A DNA stretch of 64,000 bases from Molossus alvarezi (taxonomy: Eukaryota > Chordata > Mammalia > Chiroptera > Molossidae): NCBI GenBank assembly GCA_037176705.1, contig CM073887.1, positions 84,764,348 to 84,828,347 on the forward strand, in the 5' to 3' direction. Positions 44,801-56,098 of this stretch are shown here, in pieces; the stretch's first letter is position 1; each line of letters opens with the position of its first letter. The position numbers and the translations under genes are program-made. A model generated the notes under the pieces. It had not been told where the DNA came from and did no database searches. It was given only the letters and a program-made list of their open reading frames with translations.

Positions 44801-44901
44801 TTTTCCCCACCAATCTTAAATTTAAGAACTATTTTTAAAAAATAAATATATAAAAAATAAAAAATCAATAAAAACATATTTTTAAAAAAATTGTGATAAA
44901 A

Positions 44902-45096
44902 GCCCTGCCAGTGTTGCTCAGTGGTTGAGCATTGACCTATGCACCAAGAGTTTGCTGGTTTGATTCCCGGTCAGGGCATATGCCCAGGTTGTGAGCCAAA
45001 TCCCCAGTGGCGGGCATGTGGGAGGCAGCTAATCGATGTTCTCTCTCATTGGTGTTTCTGCCTCTCTCTCCCTAAAATCAATAAAGAAAAAAAATT
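44902..45096 (+). mobile_element. VES SINE (GTGTGG-type)
   Basis: Forward copy with a shortened body, ending AAAATCAATAAAG. Confidence 0.87.
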
Positions 45097-45620
45097 GCCC
45101 TGGCTGGTTTGGCCCAGCGGTAGAGCATCTGCTCTCGGACCAATGAGTCGAGGGTTCAGTTTGGGTCAAGGGCGTATATCTCGGTTGCAGTTCGTCCCGG
45201 CTCTGGTTGGGGTTGTGAGGGAGGCCACCAGTCACTGTGTCCCTCTCACGTCAATGTTTTTTTTTTTTTTTTTTATCCTCACCCGAGGACATTTTTCCAT
45301 TTTTTGCCCAGGTAGACTGGGAGGGAGAGAGAGGAACAGAGAGAGAGAGAGAGAGAGAGAAACATCGACGTGAAAGGGACACATCGAGTGGCTGCCACCC
45401 GCACGACCAACCAGGGCAGGGGACAAACTGCAACCGAGGTACGCGCCCTTAGCGGGAACCGAACCCGGGCCTCTCTGGACTGCAGGCCGACGCTCTAACC
45501 ACTTAGCCAAACCGGCCAGGGCTCACGTCAATGTTTTTTTCTGTCTCCCTTTCTCCCCCCCCCACTCTGTCTGAAGATAAATAGAAAAATATTCTTGGGT
45601 GAGAATTTAAAAAAAAATTT
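45097..45620 (+). mobile_element. VES SINE interrupted by an opposite SINE
   Basis: Outer copy split at TCACGTCAATGTTTTT (45246 and 45523). Confidence 0.9.
45262..45522 (-). mobile_element. VES SINE, young, nested
   Basis: Complete reverse copy near consensus, inside the outer SINE at 45097. Confidence 0.92.
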
Positions 45621-45815
45621 TTTTTCTTTCTTCATTGATTTTAGGGAGAAAGAGGAAGGGAGATGGAAAGAGATAGAAACATAGATTGTTCACCTCCTAC
45701 ATGTCCCCTACTGGGGATTTGGCCCACAACCTGGACAAGTGCCCTGACCAGGAATAGAACCGGCAACCTGTGGGTGCATAGGTCGATGCTCAACCACTGA
45801 GCCACACTGGCTGGA
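45621..45815 (-). mobile_element. VES SINE (GTGTGG-type)
   Basis: Reverse copy ending CCACACTGGCTGG. Confidence 0.87.
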
Positions 45816-46099
45816 TTTTAAAATCTAAAGCTCAGTAGTGTTAAGTATACTGTATTCACCTTGTCATGTAGCACATCTCCAGAACTTTTTCATCTTCAGA
45901 ACTGAAACTATCCCCATTAAACAACATTTCTCTATATCCTCTCCCTACCCAAATCCTAGCCAAAGATAATTTTAATTATAGCAATTTTAGCAGTTAACCC
46001 CTGGAAAATATTTGATCACCTCATTCCCCTGAACTATTTTTCTTTTTTCATAAATAAGAAATAGGGAGTTATTGCTTAGCTATTTTATTTTATTAAAAA

Positions 46100-46308
46100 A
46101 ATTTTTTTCTTTTATTGATTTTAGAGAGAGGAAGGGAGAGGGAGAGAGATAGAAACATCGATGAGAGAGAACATCGATTGGCTTCCTCCTGCATGCCCCC
46201 CACTAGGGATCGGGCCCACAACCTGGGCATGTGCCCTAACTGGGAATTGAACTGGTGACCTCTTGGTGCATGGGTCAGTGCCCAACCACTGAGCCACACT
46301 GGCCGGGC
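46100..46308 (-). mobile_element. VES SINE (GTGTGG-type)
   Basis: Reverse copy between TTGCTTAGCTATTTTA and TTGCCTAGCTATTTTA. Confidence 0.91.
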
Positions 46309-46338
46309 TTGCCTAGCTATTTTAAAAGTGAACCCATG

Positions 46339-46585
46339 ACCTGGCTGGTTTGGCTCAGTGGTTAGAGTGTCGGCTTGCGGTCCAGAGAGACCCGGGTTTG
46401 GTTCCCGCTAAGGGTATGTATCTCGGTTGCAGTTTGTTCCCGGCCCTGGTTGGGTCATGCTGGTGGCAGCCACTCGATGTGTGCCTTTCATGTGGATGTT
46501 TCTCTCTCTCTCTTCCTTTCTCTCCCTCCCACTCTATCTTAACAAAAAATGTCCTTGGATGAGGATAAAAAATGAATAAATAAAT
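46339..46585 (+). mobile_element. VES SINE
   Basis: Forward copy flanked by AAAAGTGAACCCAT. Confidence 0.91.
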
Positions 46586-47114
46586 AAAAGTGAACCCATT
46601 ATTGACTCCACAGCTCGGCTATTTTGCATCATAAGAAGCGGAGAGGTACTTGGGCCTAGCCTTAGGCCCTAGTTGCTACAGCTTTAGTTCTCATTTATTC
46701 AGACCTTTCTATTTTATTTATTGTAACACTTCAAGAAAAGAGGTTCTCAGATTTTTTAGAGCTGGAAGGGAACCTTGTCCTGTGGGCAGGCAATGTGTCT
46801 TCATCTCTGTCTTCAGAATCTGACACTAAGTAAAGATTATTAGTTTGGTGCCTGTTTTTACCCCAGAGAAATGACTTGCCTTTCAGGTAGTTGCCACACT
46901 GATAGATGATTGTTTAATAGGCAGAGCCTGGGATCTGAGGGCTGAAGAAGAAAGGGGAATTCTAGCACTGCATATGGGGATGGAGAGGCAAAGTTTATTA
47001 GATGGCTGGTGTAGCAACTGTGTGGCTTGGGATTGGGCGAAGGGGTGACTGGGCAACTCAAATAGTGCAGGAAGCAACACCCCATTCCCTATGTCCTGGC
47101 TTCTCTCACCCCAG

Positions 47115-47221
47115 ACCTGGAGGCAGAAACCAGCCTCCCAGAAAGGAAAGGAAATACTCTGTCTCAGGACCTCACAGACTACATATGCTACATGGTGGAG
47201 AACCTTGGGGAGGACTAAAAG
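47115..47221 (+). pseudogene. NOP16: NOP16 exon 4 with nonsense codon
   Basis: After CACCCCAG it reads DLEAETSLPERKGNTLSQDL, then TDYICYMVENLGED, TAA, K, before GTGAGT. The first few codons expected from human (VLN) are missing or lost into the acceptor. Confidence 0.86.
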
Positions 47222-47446
47222 GTGAGTGGCTTAGTCCTGGCAGGAAGAACCACTTAGGCTCATTGGAAAGGCACCTTGGACAGTTCGTGATTTGATCTGC
47301 TTGCTTAGTGCCTATTTCCTAAACTGAGTGGCAACAAAGAGAAGAAAGACTCTAGGAAGTAGATCCCACTGATAATGCTTATAACTGGGATAGACTGAGT
47401 GTTCTTGTCTTGACAGATATGTTCTTGTGCTTGCATGTTTGTTTTC

Positions 47447-47659
47447 TAATTTTATTTATTGATTTTAGAGAGGAAGGAAGAGGGAGAGAGAGAGAAAAAC
47501 ATCCATGTGAGCGTGAAACATTGATTGGCTGCCACCTGCATGTCCCCCACCAGGGATCAAACCTGCAACCCAGGCATGTGCTGTGACCCAGAATTGAACA
47601 CTGGCAGCTTCTCAGTGCACTGGATGGTGCTGAACCAACTGAGCCACTCCAGCCAGGGC
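47447..47659 (-). mobile_element. VES SINE (GTGTGG-type)
   Basis: Reverse copy in NOP16 intron 4 ending CCACTCCAGCCAGGGC. Confidence 0.88.
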
Positions 47660-47684
47660 TGCATGTTGTTTTTGTTGTTGTTCT

Positions 47685-47912
47685 TCTTAATCCTCACCTG
47701 AGGATATTTTTTCATTGATTTGGCGGGGGGGGGGGGGGGGGGGGGGGCATCGATGTGAGAGAGACACATTGATTGGTTGCCTCACACATACACTACAACT
47801 GGGGCCAAGGATTGACCTGCAACTCAGGTGCCTGCCCTTGACAGGGCACTAAACCCTCGACTCTTCAGTGTACAGGCTAAGTCTCTAAACACTGAGCCAC
47901 ACTGGCCAGGGT
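47685..47912 (-). mobile_element. VES SINE with 23-G run
   Basis: Reverse copy between GGGCTGCATGTTGTTTTTG and GGGCTGCATGTTTTTTG. Its purine run has become an unbroken stretch of 23 G at 47725-47747. Confidence 0.88.
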
Positions 47913-47935
47913 GGGCTGCATGTTTTTTGTTTTTG

Positions 47936-48127
47936 TTTTTAATTTTTAAAAATTCATTTTTAGAGAGAGAAACATTGATGTGAGAGCGAAACATTGATTG
48001 GCTGCTTCCTGCATGCCCCCTACTGGGGATCAATCCCACAACTCAGATATGTACCTGACTGAATTGAACTGGCAACCTTTCTGTGTATGGGATCGTGCCC
48101 AACCAACTAAGCCACACTGGCTAAAGC
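47936..48127 (-). mobile_element. VES SINE (GTGTGG-type), diverged
   Basis: Older reverse copy ending CCACACTGGCTAAAGC. Confidence 0.82.
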
Positions 48128-48455
48128 ACATGGTATTTTGAAAGAATTTGAACTAGTTGCCATTTTAATTATGGGAGGTTTCAAATAAAAGTCTTTATTT
48201 TTAGCTTCTGTTAAAAATGGAAAGATCTGGTTACTCTGGACCTCTGTGCCTAGTTGGGATTAGTTGGCTATGGATGCAGCATGAGCTGCTCAGCTGGCCC
48301 TGGAGAGAATCTGTACCCATTTCTCCATATACACTTTGGCTTTGAAGTGATGAACCGGAACCTCTGGGATAGAAAGTGGCTTGCCCACCTCTGGCAGAAA
48401 TGGAATTTGAACCAACTTTGCCTGTACAGCCCTCAAGTGGCCCTTCTCTCTTCTT

Positions 48456-48676
48456 TAAAAAATATTTTTTTTTCTTTATTGATTTTTAGAGAGAGAAGAA
48501 GGGAGAGGGAGAGGGAGACAGGAACATTGATGAGAGAGAACATTGTTTGGTTGCCTCCTGCATGCCCTCCACTGGGGATTTGGCCCACAACCTGGGCATG
48601 TGCCCTGACTGGGAATCGAACCAGTGACCTCTTGGTGTATGAGTTGATGCTCAACCACTGAGCCACATCAGCTGGA
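48456..48676 (-). mobile_element. VES SINE at the NOP16 exon 5 acceptor
   Basis: Reverse copy flanked by CCCTTCTCTCTTCTT at 48441-48455 and 48677-48691. The right-hand copy is the pyrimidine tract of exon 5. Confidence 0.92.
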
Positions 48677-48693
48677 CCCTTCTCTCTTCTTAG

Positions 48694-48834
48694 GCCGTGG
48701 CCCAGGATGAGAAGAATTACTATGGAGATACCCCCAACATTTGGAATAAGATCAATGTCTATAAGCGTTTTTATCCAGCCTAGTGGCAAGCCTTCACTGA
48801 TTCTTTGCAGAACAATAGAATAGAGGTTGAGTGA
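48694..48834 (+). pseudogene. NOP16: NOP16 exon 5 with nonsense codon
   Basis: Reads AVAQDEKNYYGDTP, NIWNKINVYKRFYPA, then TAG, then WQAFTDSLQ and ends IEVE TGA, matching the NOP16 C-terminus. The acceptor CTTCTTAG is part of a SINE target-site duplication. Confidence 0.88.
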
Positions 48835-49088
48835 CTGGTTTACACTTGCCCCAGGCTGAGGCTTCTTCCTGGACCTGAGAATTGGAGCCAGGGTTTAAGG
48901 CAAGGAGGGGTGTGTTGCTGCAAATGAACTGTAAAACCCTCATGAATCAAAAGGTTTTTCTTTCTCTCTCCCTTCCCTCCCTGGGGGAGGAACTGTCTCC
49001 CAGAGGCTTCAATTTATATTCTTCTGGGGGCTCCAGGAAAAGCCAGAACCTGCTGGTTTCAGAATTTGTTTGAATATATTGTTCATAT

Positions 49089-49094
49089 AATAAA
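49089..49094 (+). terminator. NOP16: NOP16 pseudogene polyadenylation signal
   Basis: AATAAA about 255 bases after the former stop codon, in the context CATATAATAAAACAAAG. Confidence 0.6.
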
Positions 49095-49099
49095 ACAAA

Positions 49100-50640
49100 G
49101 CTATTTTACTTCTCTGATGGGTTTCTATTTGCCATTCCCAGCTAAGCGCTAGGGCCACCGCTGCGAGAACCAACTCAACAGGGACAGGGAAGCCATCCAG
49201 CCTTTGTGAAATTCACTGTGCCTTCCTAGGCGCAGCCTCCCACCTCTTCTCTGTCCTGGTTCCATTCCTCTGTCTCGGTTTCCTACACTGCAGTTCCATG
49301 AACACTTCTATAGAAACCTGCCAGGAACACTGGGCTACTTCAAAGGGACTGCCTTGCCAATACTAACCCCACCTCTAGGCTGGGAGCTGTTGGACTAGTT
49401 CTCCAGGGTTCTAGCCTGAGGCCACCTCTGGCTTAGTTGCCAGAGGGTAAGGAGCTTCTGTGGCTGCCTCCTGGTTTGCCTCCTGCCAGCTTTTGATACT
49501 CATCTTAAGGTTGCTTGAGTTGAACTTGGCCCCAAGGGAACCTGAGGTCCCCAAATATGCTTTTGAGACTGGCAGACTGCCAGATACCACCCTACTATGT
49601 GCCAAGCTCTGGGCTACACTGCATGGCCATTCTCGGGTGTGGGGGTGGCACTGGGCATTTTCTTAGTCTTGATAGTTTTTCCCCAGCTGTTAATAAAACA
49701 AAAATCCTCTTATTCCTAAGGTTTTTTTTTCTAGAAGTACCTAAAATGTCTCTTCTTACTGCTCTTGGAAAGAGTGGCTTAGTATTTTTACATAGATCAT
49801 TTCACATGATCTAGTGGTGTGTAGTTTTATCTTCATCCTACACATAAGAAACTGAGGCTTGAGAGATGTTAATGGGGAGTTTGAAATCAAGTCTTTCCAA
49901 CAACTAAGCCTAGGTTTTCCCTTGATGTCCTTCCTGTTGGCTCCTGAAGGCAACCCATCTATCTGACACCATTGGATAGGCTGGAAACTAATAGGACAGG
50001 AGTATCCAGAAAGCTCTCCCCTTTTTGACCAGCCTGCATAGACTTCAGCACTGACTGGCTACGAAGCACTGCCAGCACAGCCTTCAGGATGTAGTCTGCA
50101 GTAGAGCTCCCGAGGGCCTTTGTTATTTGGCCTTGTAACTTTTCTCCTTCATAGCTTTCCAAATTCAGGCCTTTGACTAGGCTGGCCCCTCACCTGGTTT
50201 CTTTACCCAGTTTAGGTGCTAGTTTTAGGAAGCTTTCCCTACCACATCCCCTACCCCCAGGCTGTGTAAGTGTTCTGTAGTCCCAACGCTGTAGACTACC
50301 TGTTAACAAACCCTGTCACAGTCATAACTGCCTTTTAATCTGCTTCATATTTTGTACCAGACTGAGTGCAAGGAGCTTGCCTAGAAATCCTCAGAGCCTG
50401 GTCAAGGCAGATGCTAGGAAAATGCTTGTGGAAAGACTGACTACATGGCCCTTTGGGCAGACCAGACAGAGTTGTGAGAGATTTATCAGCACCTCTTTGT
50501 GGAGGACTTGAAGGCCATGACTAACTAACTTCATTCCCCCCCACCCCCTGAGTCCTTACAGTTGGTTCCACTGCATCAGCAAAAGCTGGTTTTGTTGGTT
50601 TGATTCCAACCAAAAGCAAAGGCTCAATGGAGCAATTCCA
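49100..50640. other. Spacer between NOP16 pseudogene and duplication copy B
   Basis: Single-copy sequence without SINEs. No exon recognised; specifically no ARL10-like GTPase motif is seen. Confidence 0.5.
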
Positions 50641-51377
50641 ATGCTGTGGCTTTGTAGAAATGACAGCCATCCTGGGCTGAAACAAGCTCTGCCATCAAAC
50701 ATGCTGGGACCTGGTGGATTCTATGGCCACCACTACTCCACTGACGCACATGGAAGTATTGAGAGTCTGGCTTTGAATATCCCCTTTAACCGAGTTTTCT
50801 ATGAGTGTCTGACCACAACCCTTTTCTGGAGAACACTTGGGGTCCACAGAACATTGAGGCAATGCTAGAACCAGGTACTTCAGTTGTGTTGTTAGTCAGT
50901 GGCTGAGGTACCACATTAGTTTCTCCACTGGCCATTAGGTGTCAGGAGCCACAGGTGGGGAACTCTTGATGGAGAGGTAATGACCAAACAGTGCCTAGGC
51001 TGGGGCAAAGGTGGAGGAGGGATAGGAGGAAGCTTTAGCTGGGGTGGCAAGGAAAGACCTCTCTGAGGAGGTGAGGCCTGCACTCAGCCCTGAATGACAA
51101 GAAGCAACAAGCCGTGAGCCGCAGGTCTGGGGGAAGAGCATTCCTGGAAGAGGTGACAAGTGCAGAGGCCCTGAGTTAGGACCAAACTAGGCTTCCTCTG
51201 ATGCCAAGGCTGTTCCTGGGGCCCGAGGTCAGAGGGCACAGGGCTGGGGAGGACACCTCTGGACAAAGTACCCCAGAGTAGGCTGGGCAAAGCAGCCTTG
51301 CTCAGTGTGGGCAGACCATCACTGATTCAGGGGCAAGGCAGACAACTCTGAGACCTCTGTCTTCTCTCCACCTGCAG

Positions 51378-51549
51378 GGCATCTGAGGAGGCTTTCGTGA
51401 AGGAATCCAAGGAGGAAACCCCAGGCACAGAGTGGGAGAAAGTGGCCCAGCTGTGTGATTTCAACCCCAAGAGCAGCAAACAGTGCAAAGACGTGTCCCG
51501 CTTGCGTTCTGTGCTCATGTCCCTGAAGCAGACACCGCTGTCCCGCTAG
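51378..51549 (+). pseudogene. CLTB: Duplicate of CLTB exon 6
   Basis: Every base of the 172-nt exon matches 33808-33979, including the CACCTGCAG acceptor and the TAG. No other CLTB exon is nearby, so it cannot make a protein alone. In principle CLTB exon 4 or 5 could splice to it across NOP16 and yield the same protein with the same stop; sequence cannot tell. Confidence 0.85.
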
Positions 51550-52617
51550 GTGCCTGCCACAAGCATGGCCACAGAGCATGGGCAGGGTTGAAGAAGAGAA
51601 GGAGCAGCTGCTTCGGCCAGTGGTTGGAGGGAGGATCCTTCAGCAGCTGCTCCACACAACCTACTCCCTTTCTCCCCATCTCCCGGGACTGTGAAAGGAA
51701 CCCTGGCCCCTCACCTCATTTTCTCTTGGCCCTAAGTCCCAGCCCCTCACACTGCCTCTAGTCCACAAAATTGTGACTGTTCCTCCTGATGTATTTTTTT
51801 TCTTGGCTTAAAGGGTGTGTTGTTAACTCTTTCTACACTTATTCTCATTTCTCTGGAAGCCACAAGTGGTGTCAGGGTTCAGTTTGTGTTTGGAATTTTC
51901 CCAGCATGGCCTTGAGAGATGAGACTCTTCACTCAGGAGCTCCCAGCATGAAGTGGGTGTCCCAAGCTGTCTGCTGCCTCCACCCACAGAAAGACAATCT
52001 CAAGATGCGTTTGCAACCCTGCTCTTTTCTGTCTTTGAACAATCCTGTGATAGCGATTCTGTTTTTGTCACACAGCCAAAGACACCAAGGCTCCCAGATG
52101 ATAGTGGCTTGAAGTGAGGGAAGAGGCCACACCAGAGGTTCCAGTGGAGGCTCATCTAAGCCTGGCTGGGAGGCTGGTGAAGGTAGCCTCTGGCAGGTCC
52201 CCTTCCTTGGGATTGGCCGGGGGCCCTCAGGTGGAGGGCCCACTGCTCTCCCTCCTGCAGATGTGCCCCTCTGTGGATTTGGGATAAAGATCAGTGACCA
52301 CGCCTTCTTCCTCTTCAGCAGAGGTTGCAAACAGGTTACATAAAAAAATCTTGTGACCTGCACAGTGTTTTAAAAGATTTAGCTGCCAGCCATATTAGTT
52401 TCCTAGAGCTGTCATAACAAAGTCTGGCTTAGTATAAGAGATTGTCTCCCTCTTCTGGAGGTCAGAAATCTGAATCCAGGTGTCAGCAGGGCCACGGTCC
52501 CTCTGATGGCACTAGGAAGAATGTTTCAGCTTCTCTTCCAGCTTCTGGCCACCTCAGATGTTCCTTGGCTTGTAGATGCCTCAGTACAATCCTGAGTTCA
52601 TCTTCACATGGCCTGTC

Positions 52618-52619
<2 letters not shown>

Positions 52620-52656
<37 letters not shown>

Positions 52657-52663
52657 CGTGCGT
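52620..52663. repeat. TG microsatellite, longer in copy B
   Basis: About 16 TG units plus CGTGCGTGCG here, versus about six TG units at 35052 in copy A. Confidence 0.9.
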
Positions 52664-52691
52664 CATTGTCCAAACCTCCCCTTTTTAATTT

Positions 52692-52928
52692 TATTGTTAT
52701 TTTTTTATCCTTACCCGAGGACATTTTTTCATTTATCTTGAGAGAGAGCAGGAGGGAGAGAACGAGGAAGAGAGAGAGAAACATTGATGTGAGACACGTC
52801 AAGTGGTCGCCTCCCATATGACCCCAACTGGGGCCAGGGACAAACTGAAACAGAGGTATGTGCCCTTAGCGGAAACCGAACCCAGGCCTCTCTGGGTTGA
52901 TGCTCTAACCACTGAGCAACCGGCCAGG
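52692..52928 (-). mobile_element. VES SINE present only in copy B
   Basis: Reverse copy between CCAAACCTCCC (52669) and CCAAACCTCCC (52930); the site is empty at 35075. Confidence 0.92.
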
Positions 52929-53261
52929 GCCAAACCTCCCTTTTTTATAAGGACACCAGTCATATTGGATTAGGGCCCGCCTTAATCTCATTTTAATTTA
53001 TAAAGACCCTTTTTCCAAATAAGGTCACATCTGAGCTACTGGGGTTACTTAAACAGCTCTTTAGGTAGCACAGTAATGCCAACAGTTAAAAAACAGTGAT
53101 CGGGGCTTCCAGTGAAGGTGGCATAGGTAAATGCAGAAGTTGTTTCTTCCCACAACCACATCAAAATTAAAACTAAACTATAGAACAACTGTCGTTCAGA
53201 ACCACCTGACATCTGGCTGAATGGAAATCCTACAAGTAGGGAATTAAAGAAGAAACCATAG

Positions 53262-53500
53262 CCCTGGCTGGTTGCTCAGTGGTTAGAGCGTCGGCCCGCG
53301 GTCTAGAGAGACCAGGGTTTGGTTCCCTCTTAAGGGCATGTGCCTTGGTTGCAGTTTGTCCCTGGCCCTGGTTGGGGTTGTGCTGGAGGCAACCACTCGA
53401 TGTGTCCCTTTCACATTGATGTTTCTCTCTTCCTCTCTCTCCCTCCCACTCTAGCTGAACAGAAATGAAAAAATGTCCTCAGGTGAGGATGAAAAAAAAA
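53262..53500 (+). mobile_element. VES SINE
   Basis: Forward copy ending CTCAGGTGAGGATGAAAAA. Confidence 0.88.
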
Positions 53501-53810
53501 AGAAGCAGCCATAATGAGACTGGGGGAGTGGCAGAGGCTGGGACTGGCTGGTCCCACACCCATGTGTGGCTGCTTTTAATTGCGAGTAATATGTTGGCTG
53601 GGGTGGTCACCCCTGAGGAGTGATATGTCCCAGCCCCACACCAGACCCTTCAGCCCAATGTTCCAGTGCTGAAGAGACGTCCTCTTAGCTTAGGGCTGTA
53701 AAAACCAGTGGTGGTTGTGGCTGAAAAAGACAGAGGCTCCTGGAGTCCCAGGCAGTTCCTATTTATTTATTTTTAAATTTTACTGTACATGCATTTCTTC
53801 TCTTTCTTAG

Positions 53811-54046
53811 AATCCTTACAAGGGGATATTTTTCCATTGATTTTTAGATAGAATGGAAGGGAGGGAGGGGGGAGAGAGAAACATTAATGTGAGAGAGACA
53901 CATAGATTGGTTACGTCCCGTACGACCCCAACCAGGGCCAGCGATGGAACCTACAACCCAGGTACATGCTCTTGACTGGTATTCAAACCGGAGACCTATC
54001 AGGTCCACAGACTTATGCTCTAACCACTGAGCAAACCAATCAGGGC
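53811..54046 (-). mobile_element. VES SINE
   Basis: Reverse copy; followed by CAGGCAGTTCT, also seen before it (53751). Confidence 0.86.
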
Positions 54047-54063
54047 TCAGGCAGTTCTTTTTT

Positions 54064-54289
54064 TATTCCTCACCCGATAATATTTTTCTACTTATTATCA
54101 GATAGAGTGGGAGGGAGGGAGACAGAAACATCGATGTGATAGAGCCACATTGACTGGTTGCCTCTAGCACAACCCCACCAGGGCCAGGGACAAACTGTAA
54201 CCGAGGTACGTGCACTTGACCGGAGTCAAACGTGCGACTCATTGGTCCATAGGCCGACCCTCTAACCACTGACCTAAACCGGCCAGGGC
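54064..54289 (-). mobile_element. VES SINE
   Basis: Reverse copy ending CCTAAACCGGCCAGGGC. Confidence 0.87.
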
Positions 54290-54461
54290 TAATTAATTTT
54301 TTTTTCTTCATTGATTTTTAAAAAATATATATATATATCTTAACACTGTCATACCTGTTGCACTTAGTTTCACAATGAAATAGCAATCTCTACCATTTGA
54401 AGATATCAGTTTTTATTTTATTTTTAATTTTATTTTTGTTACAGATGTTTCTCCTTTTTTA

Positions 54462-54654
54462 TCCTCTTCATTGATTTTTAGAGAAAGAGGGAGAGGGAGA
54501 TAGAAACATCAATGAGAGAACATCGACTGACCGCCTCTTGCATGACCCCCACTGGGGACTGGGCCCACGACCTGGGCATGTGCCCTTACCAGGATTCAAA
54601 CCAACCTTTTGGTGCATGGGTCAACACTCAGCCACTGAGCCACACTGGCTAGAG
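54462..54654 (-). mobile_element. VES SINE (GTGTGG-type)
   Basis: Reverse copy followed by GAGGCAGTTCTTTTT, matching 54049, so 54050-54654 is a stacked group. Confidence 0.86.
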
Positions 54655-56098
54655 AGGCAGTTCTTTTTAAAGGGCCCACACATGGATTTACTTAAACTCA
54701 CTCCCTCGGAGCTCCAGCACTGGGGTAGCAGCTTGAAAGGAACCAGGGACAGAGGGGGAGGAATTAAATTGGCACCAGGGCAAGAGCTGGGGGAGCAGCT
54801 TTTTCCCAGATGAAAATGATGGCAGAGGCCATTGTTCCTTTGTTGAGCCCTCCTTGCAACAGAACCCACAGGCAGGAGCCAATATCTGAGTCTCAATCAA
54901 CATGGCATACATTGTATGCTCCCTTGCTTGTGATTCCCTGAGACCCTGCCCCACCCAATTTGCAGGCCCACCCAAGCTATTTCTAGTAGCTTTTCCATAT
55001 GAGTGGCCTGTCTTGGTTCATTCTTCAGACTTTTCTGAAATATCTCAAACAAGCAGCAGTTGGCCTCAGTATGCCCCATATCTCTGGATAAGTGGCCCCA
55101 AGCCTGGCACTAGCAGCAGCCTGCCTCAGTCCACAGCTTGGCCTCTTCTGGGCACTTCCAATCCCAACACAAGAAGTAGCCATCTGCAGATTACTTTGTA
55201 GCTCATGCCTGGTGGTCACAGGCAGTAGCTGGATTTGCACCTCCTGGGAGGCCCCAGAGCCAGTGCACCTGGGGGTAACCATCAGACCATACCCCTTTAC
55301 AACCCTACCACCTCCATGAGCAACCAATTCAAGGGGTGGACCCAGAGAGCACTAAGTCCCCACTGAAGTAAGTCCTGCTCCATAGTGTTGCTCTTTTTCT
55401 ATACTCACAGCTGGTTCTCACAGATGATTGGCCTGGAGGTCAATCCCTCCTAGTGATGCCAACAACAATCTAGGCTCAACTACAACAGGACAGTGCACAC
55501 TCTCCACACAGGGATGCAACTGGAGTGCCCAGCTTAGGTGAGTAGGGAGGCTGAGTCACTGGATCCTACAGGAAACCTACTACACAAGGCCACCCTACCA
55601 AATCTGGGAGACATGGCAGCTCTACTAATACATAGAAACAAACACAAAGAAGCAGCAAAAATCCAGAGACAAAGAAACATGTCACACATGAAAGTATAGG
55701 AGAAATCTCCAGAAAAAGAACTAAATGACATGAAAGCAAGGGAACAGATACAAAATTCAAAGCTATGGTTATAAGGATGCTCAAGGAAGACCTTCAACAA
55801 ACTTAGAACATTAACAACATAAAAAAGGACCGGTCAGAAATGAAGGACACACTAACTGAAATGAATAATTTACAGGGAATCAACTATAGAGTAGAGGACA
55901 CTGATACAATAATCAAATTAGCTATTTGGAATGTGAAGAAGCAAAAAACACCCCATTAGAACAGCAAAGAAAATAAAGAATAAAAACATACGAAGATAGT
56001 GTAAGGCGCCTGAGGGACAACTTCAAGCATACCAATATTTGCATCATGAGGGTGTTGAAAGGAGAAGAGAGGGAACAAGAAATTGAAAACCTATTAGA

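Larger units (their letters stand above)
37842..48834 (+). pseudogene. NOP16: NOP16 pseudogene retaining introns
   Basis: All five exons of the 60S ribosome-assembly protein NOP16 are present in order with introns, at the expected place beside HIGD2A, so this is the ancestral locus and not a processed copy. Exon 1 (37842-37950) starts MPEAKEKTRRQKFGYNVNR and then has two extra bases near 37918-37922 that shift the frame. Exon 2 (38027-38135) has TGA where the family has Trp in the HAWDHAKSV block (38046-38048). Exon 3 (40197-40244) lacks about four codons and reads TAG at the KPY tyrosine. Exon 4 (47115-47221) has TAA for the tyrosine of GEDYK (47216-47218). Exon 5 (48694-48834) has TAG for Glu in FYPAEW (48781-48783). 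Residue comparison is with human NOP16 from memory. AATAAA follows at 49089. An RNA may still be made, but it cannot encode NOP16. Confidence 0.88.
50645..53085 (+). repeat. Segmental duplication, copy B, 5' part (CLTB exon 6)
   Basis: Matches 33075-35240. From about 50690 to 52620 it is almost identical to 33120-35050 (offset 17570), differing by a few single bases, one 3-bp indel (CAC near 50732) and the length of a TG repeat. On both sides the similarity falls sharply (for example AAAAGCAAAG near 50613 and 33050, and the run after ATAAGGACACCAGTCATATT). A SINE at 52690-52930 is present only here. Confidence 0.93.

Noticed and set aside
51378..51549. A second complete CLTB gene
   Set aside because: Only the last exon is duplicated; no other light-chain exon is found near it.
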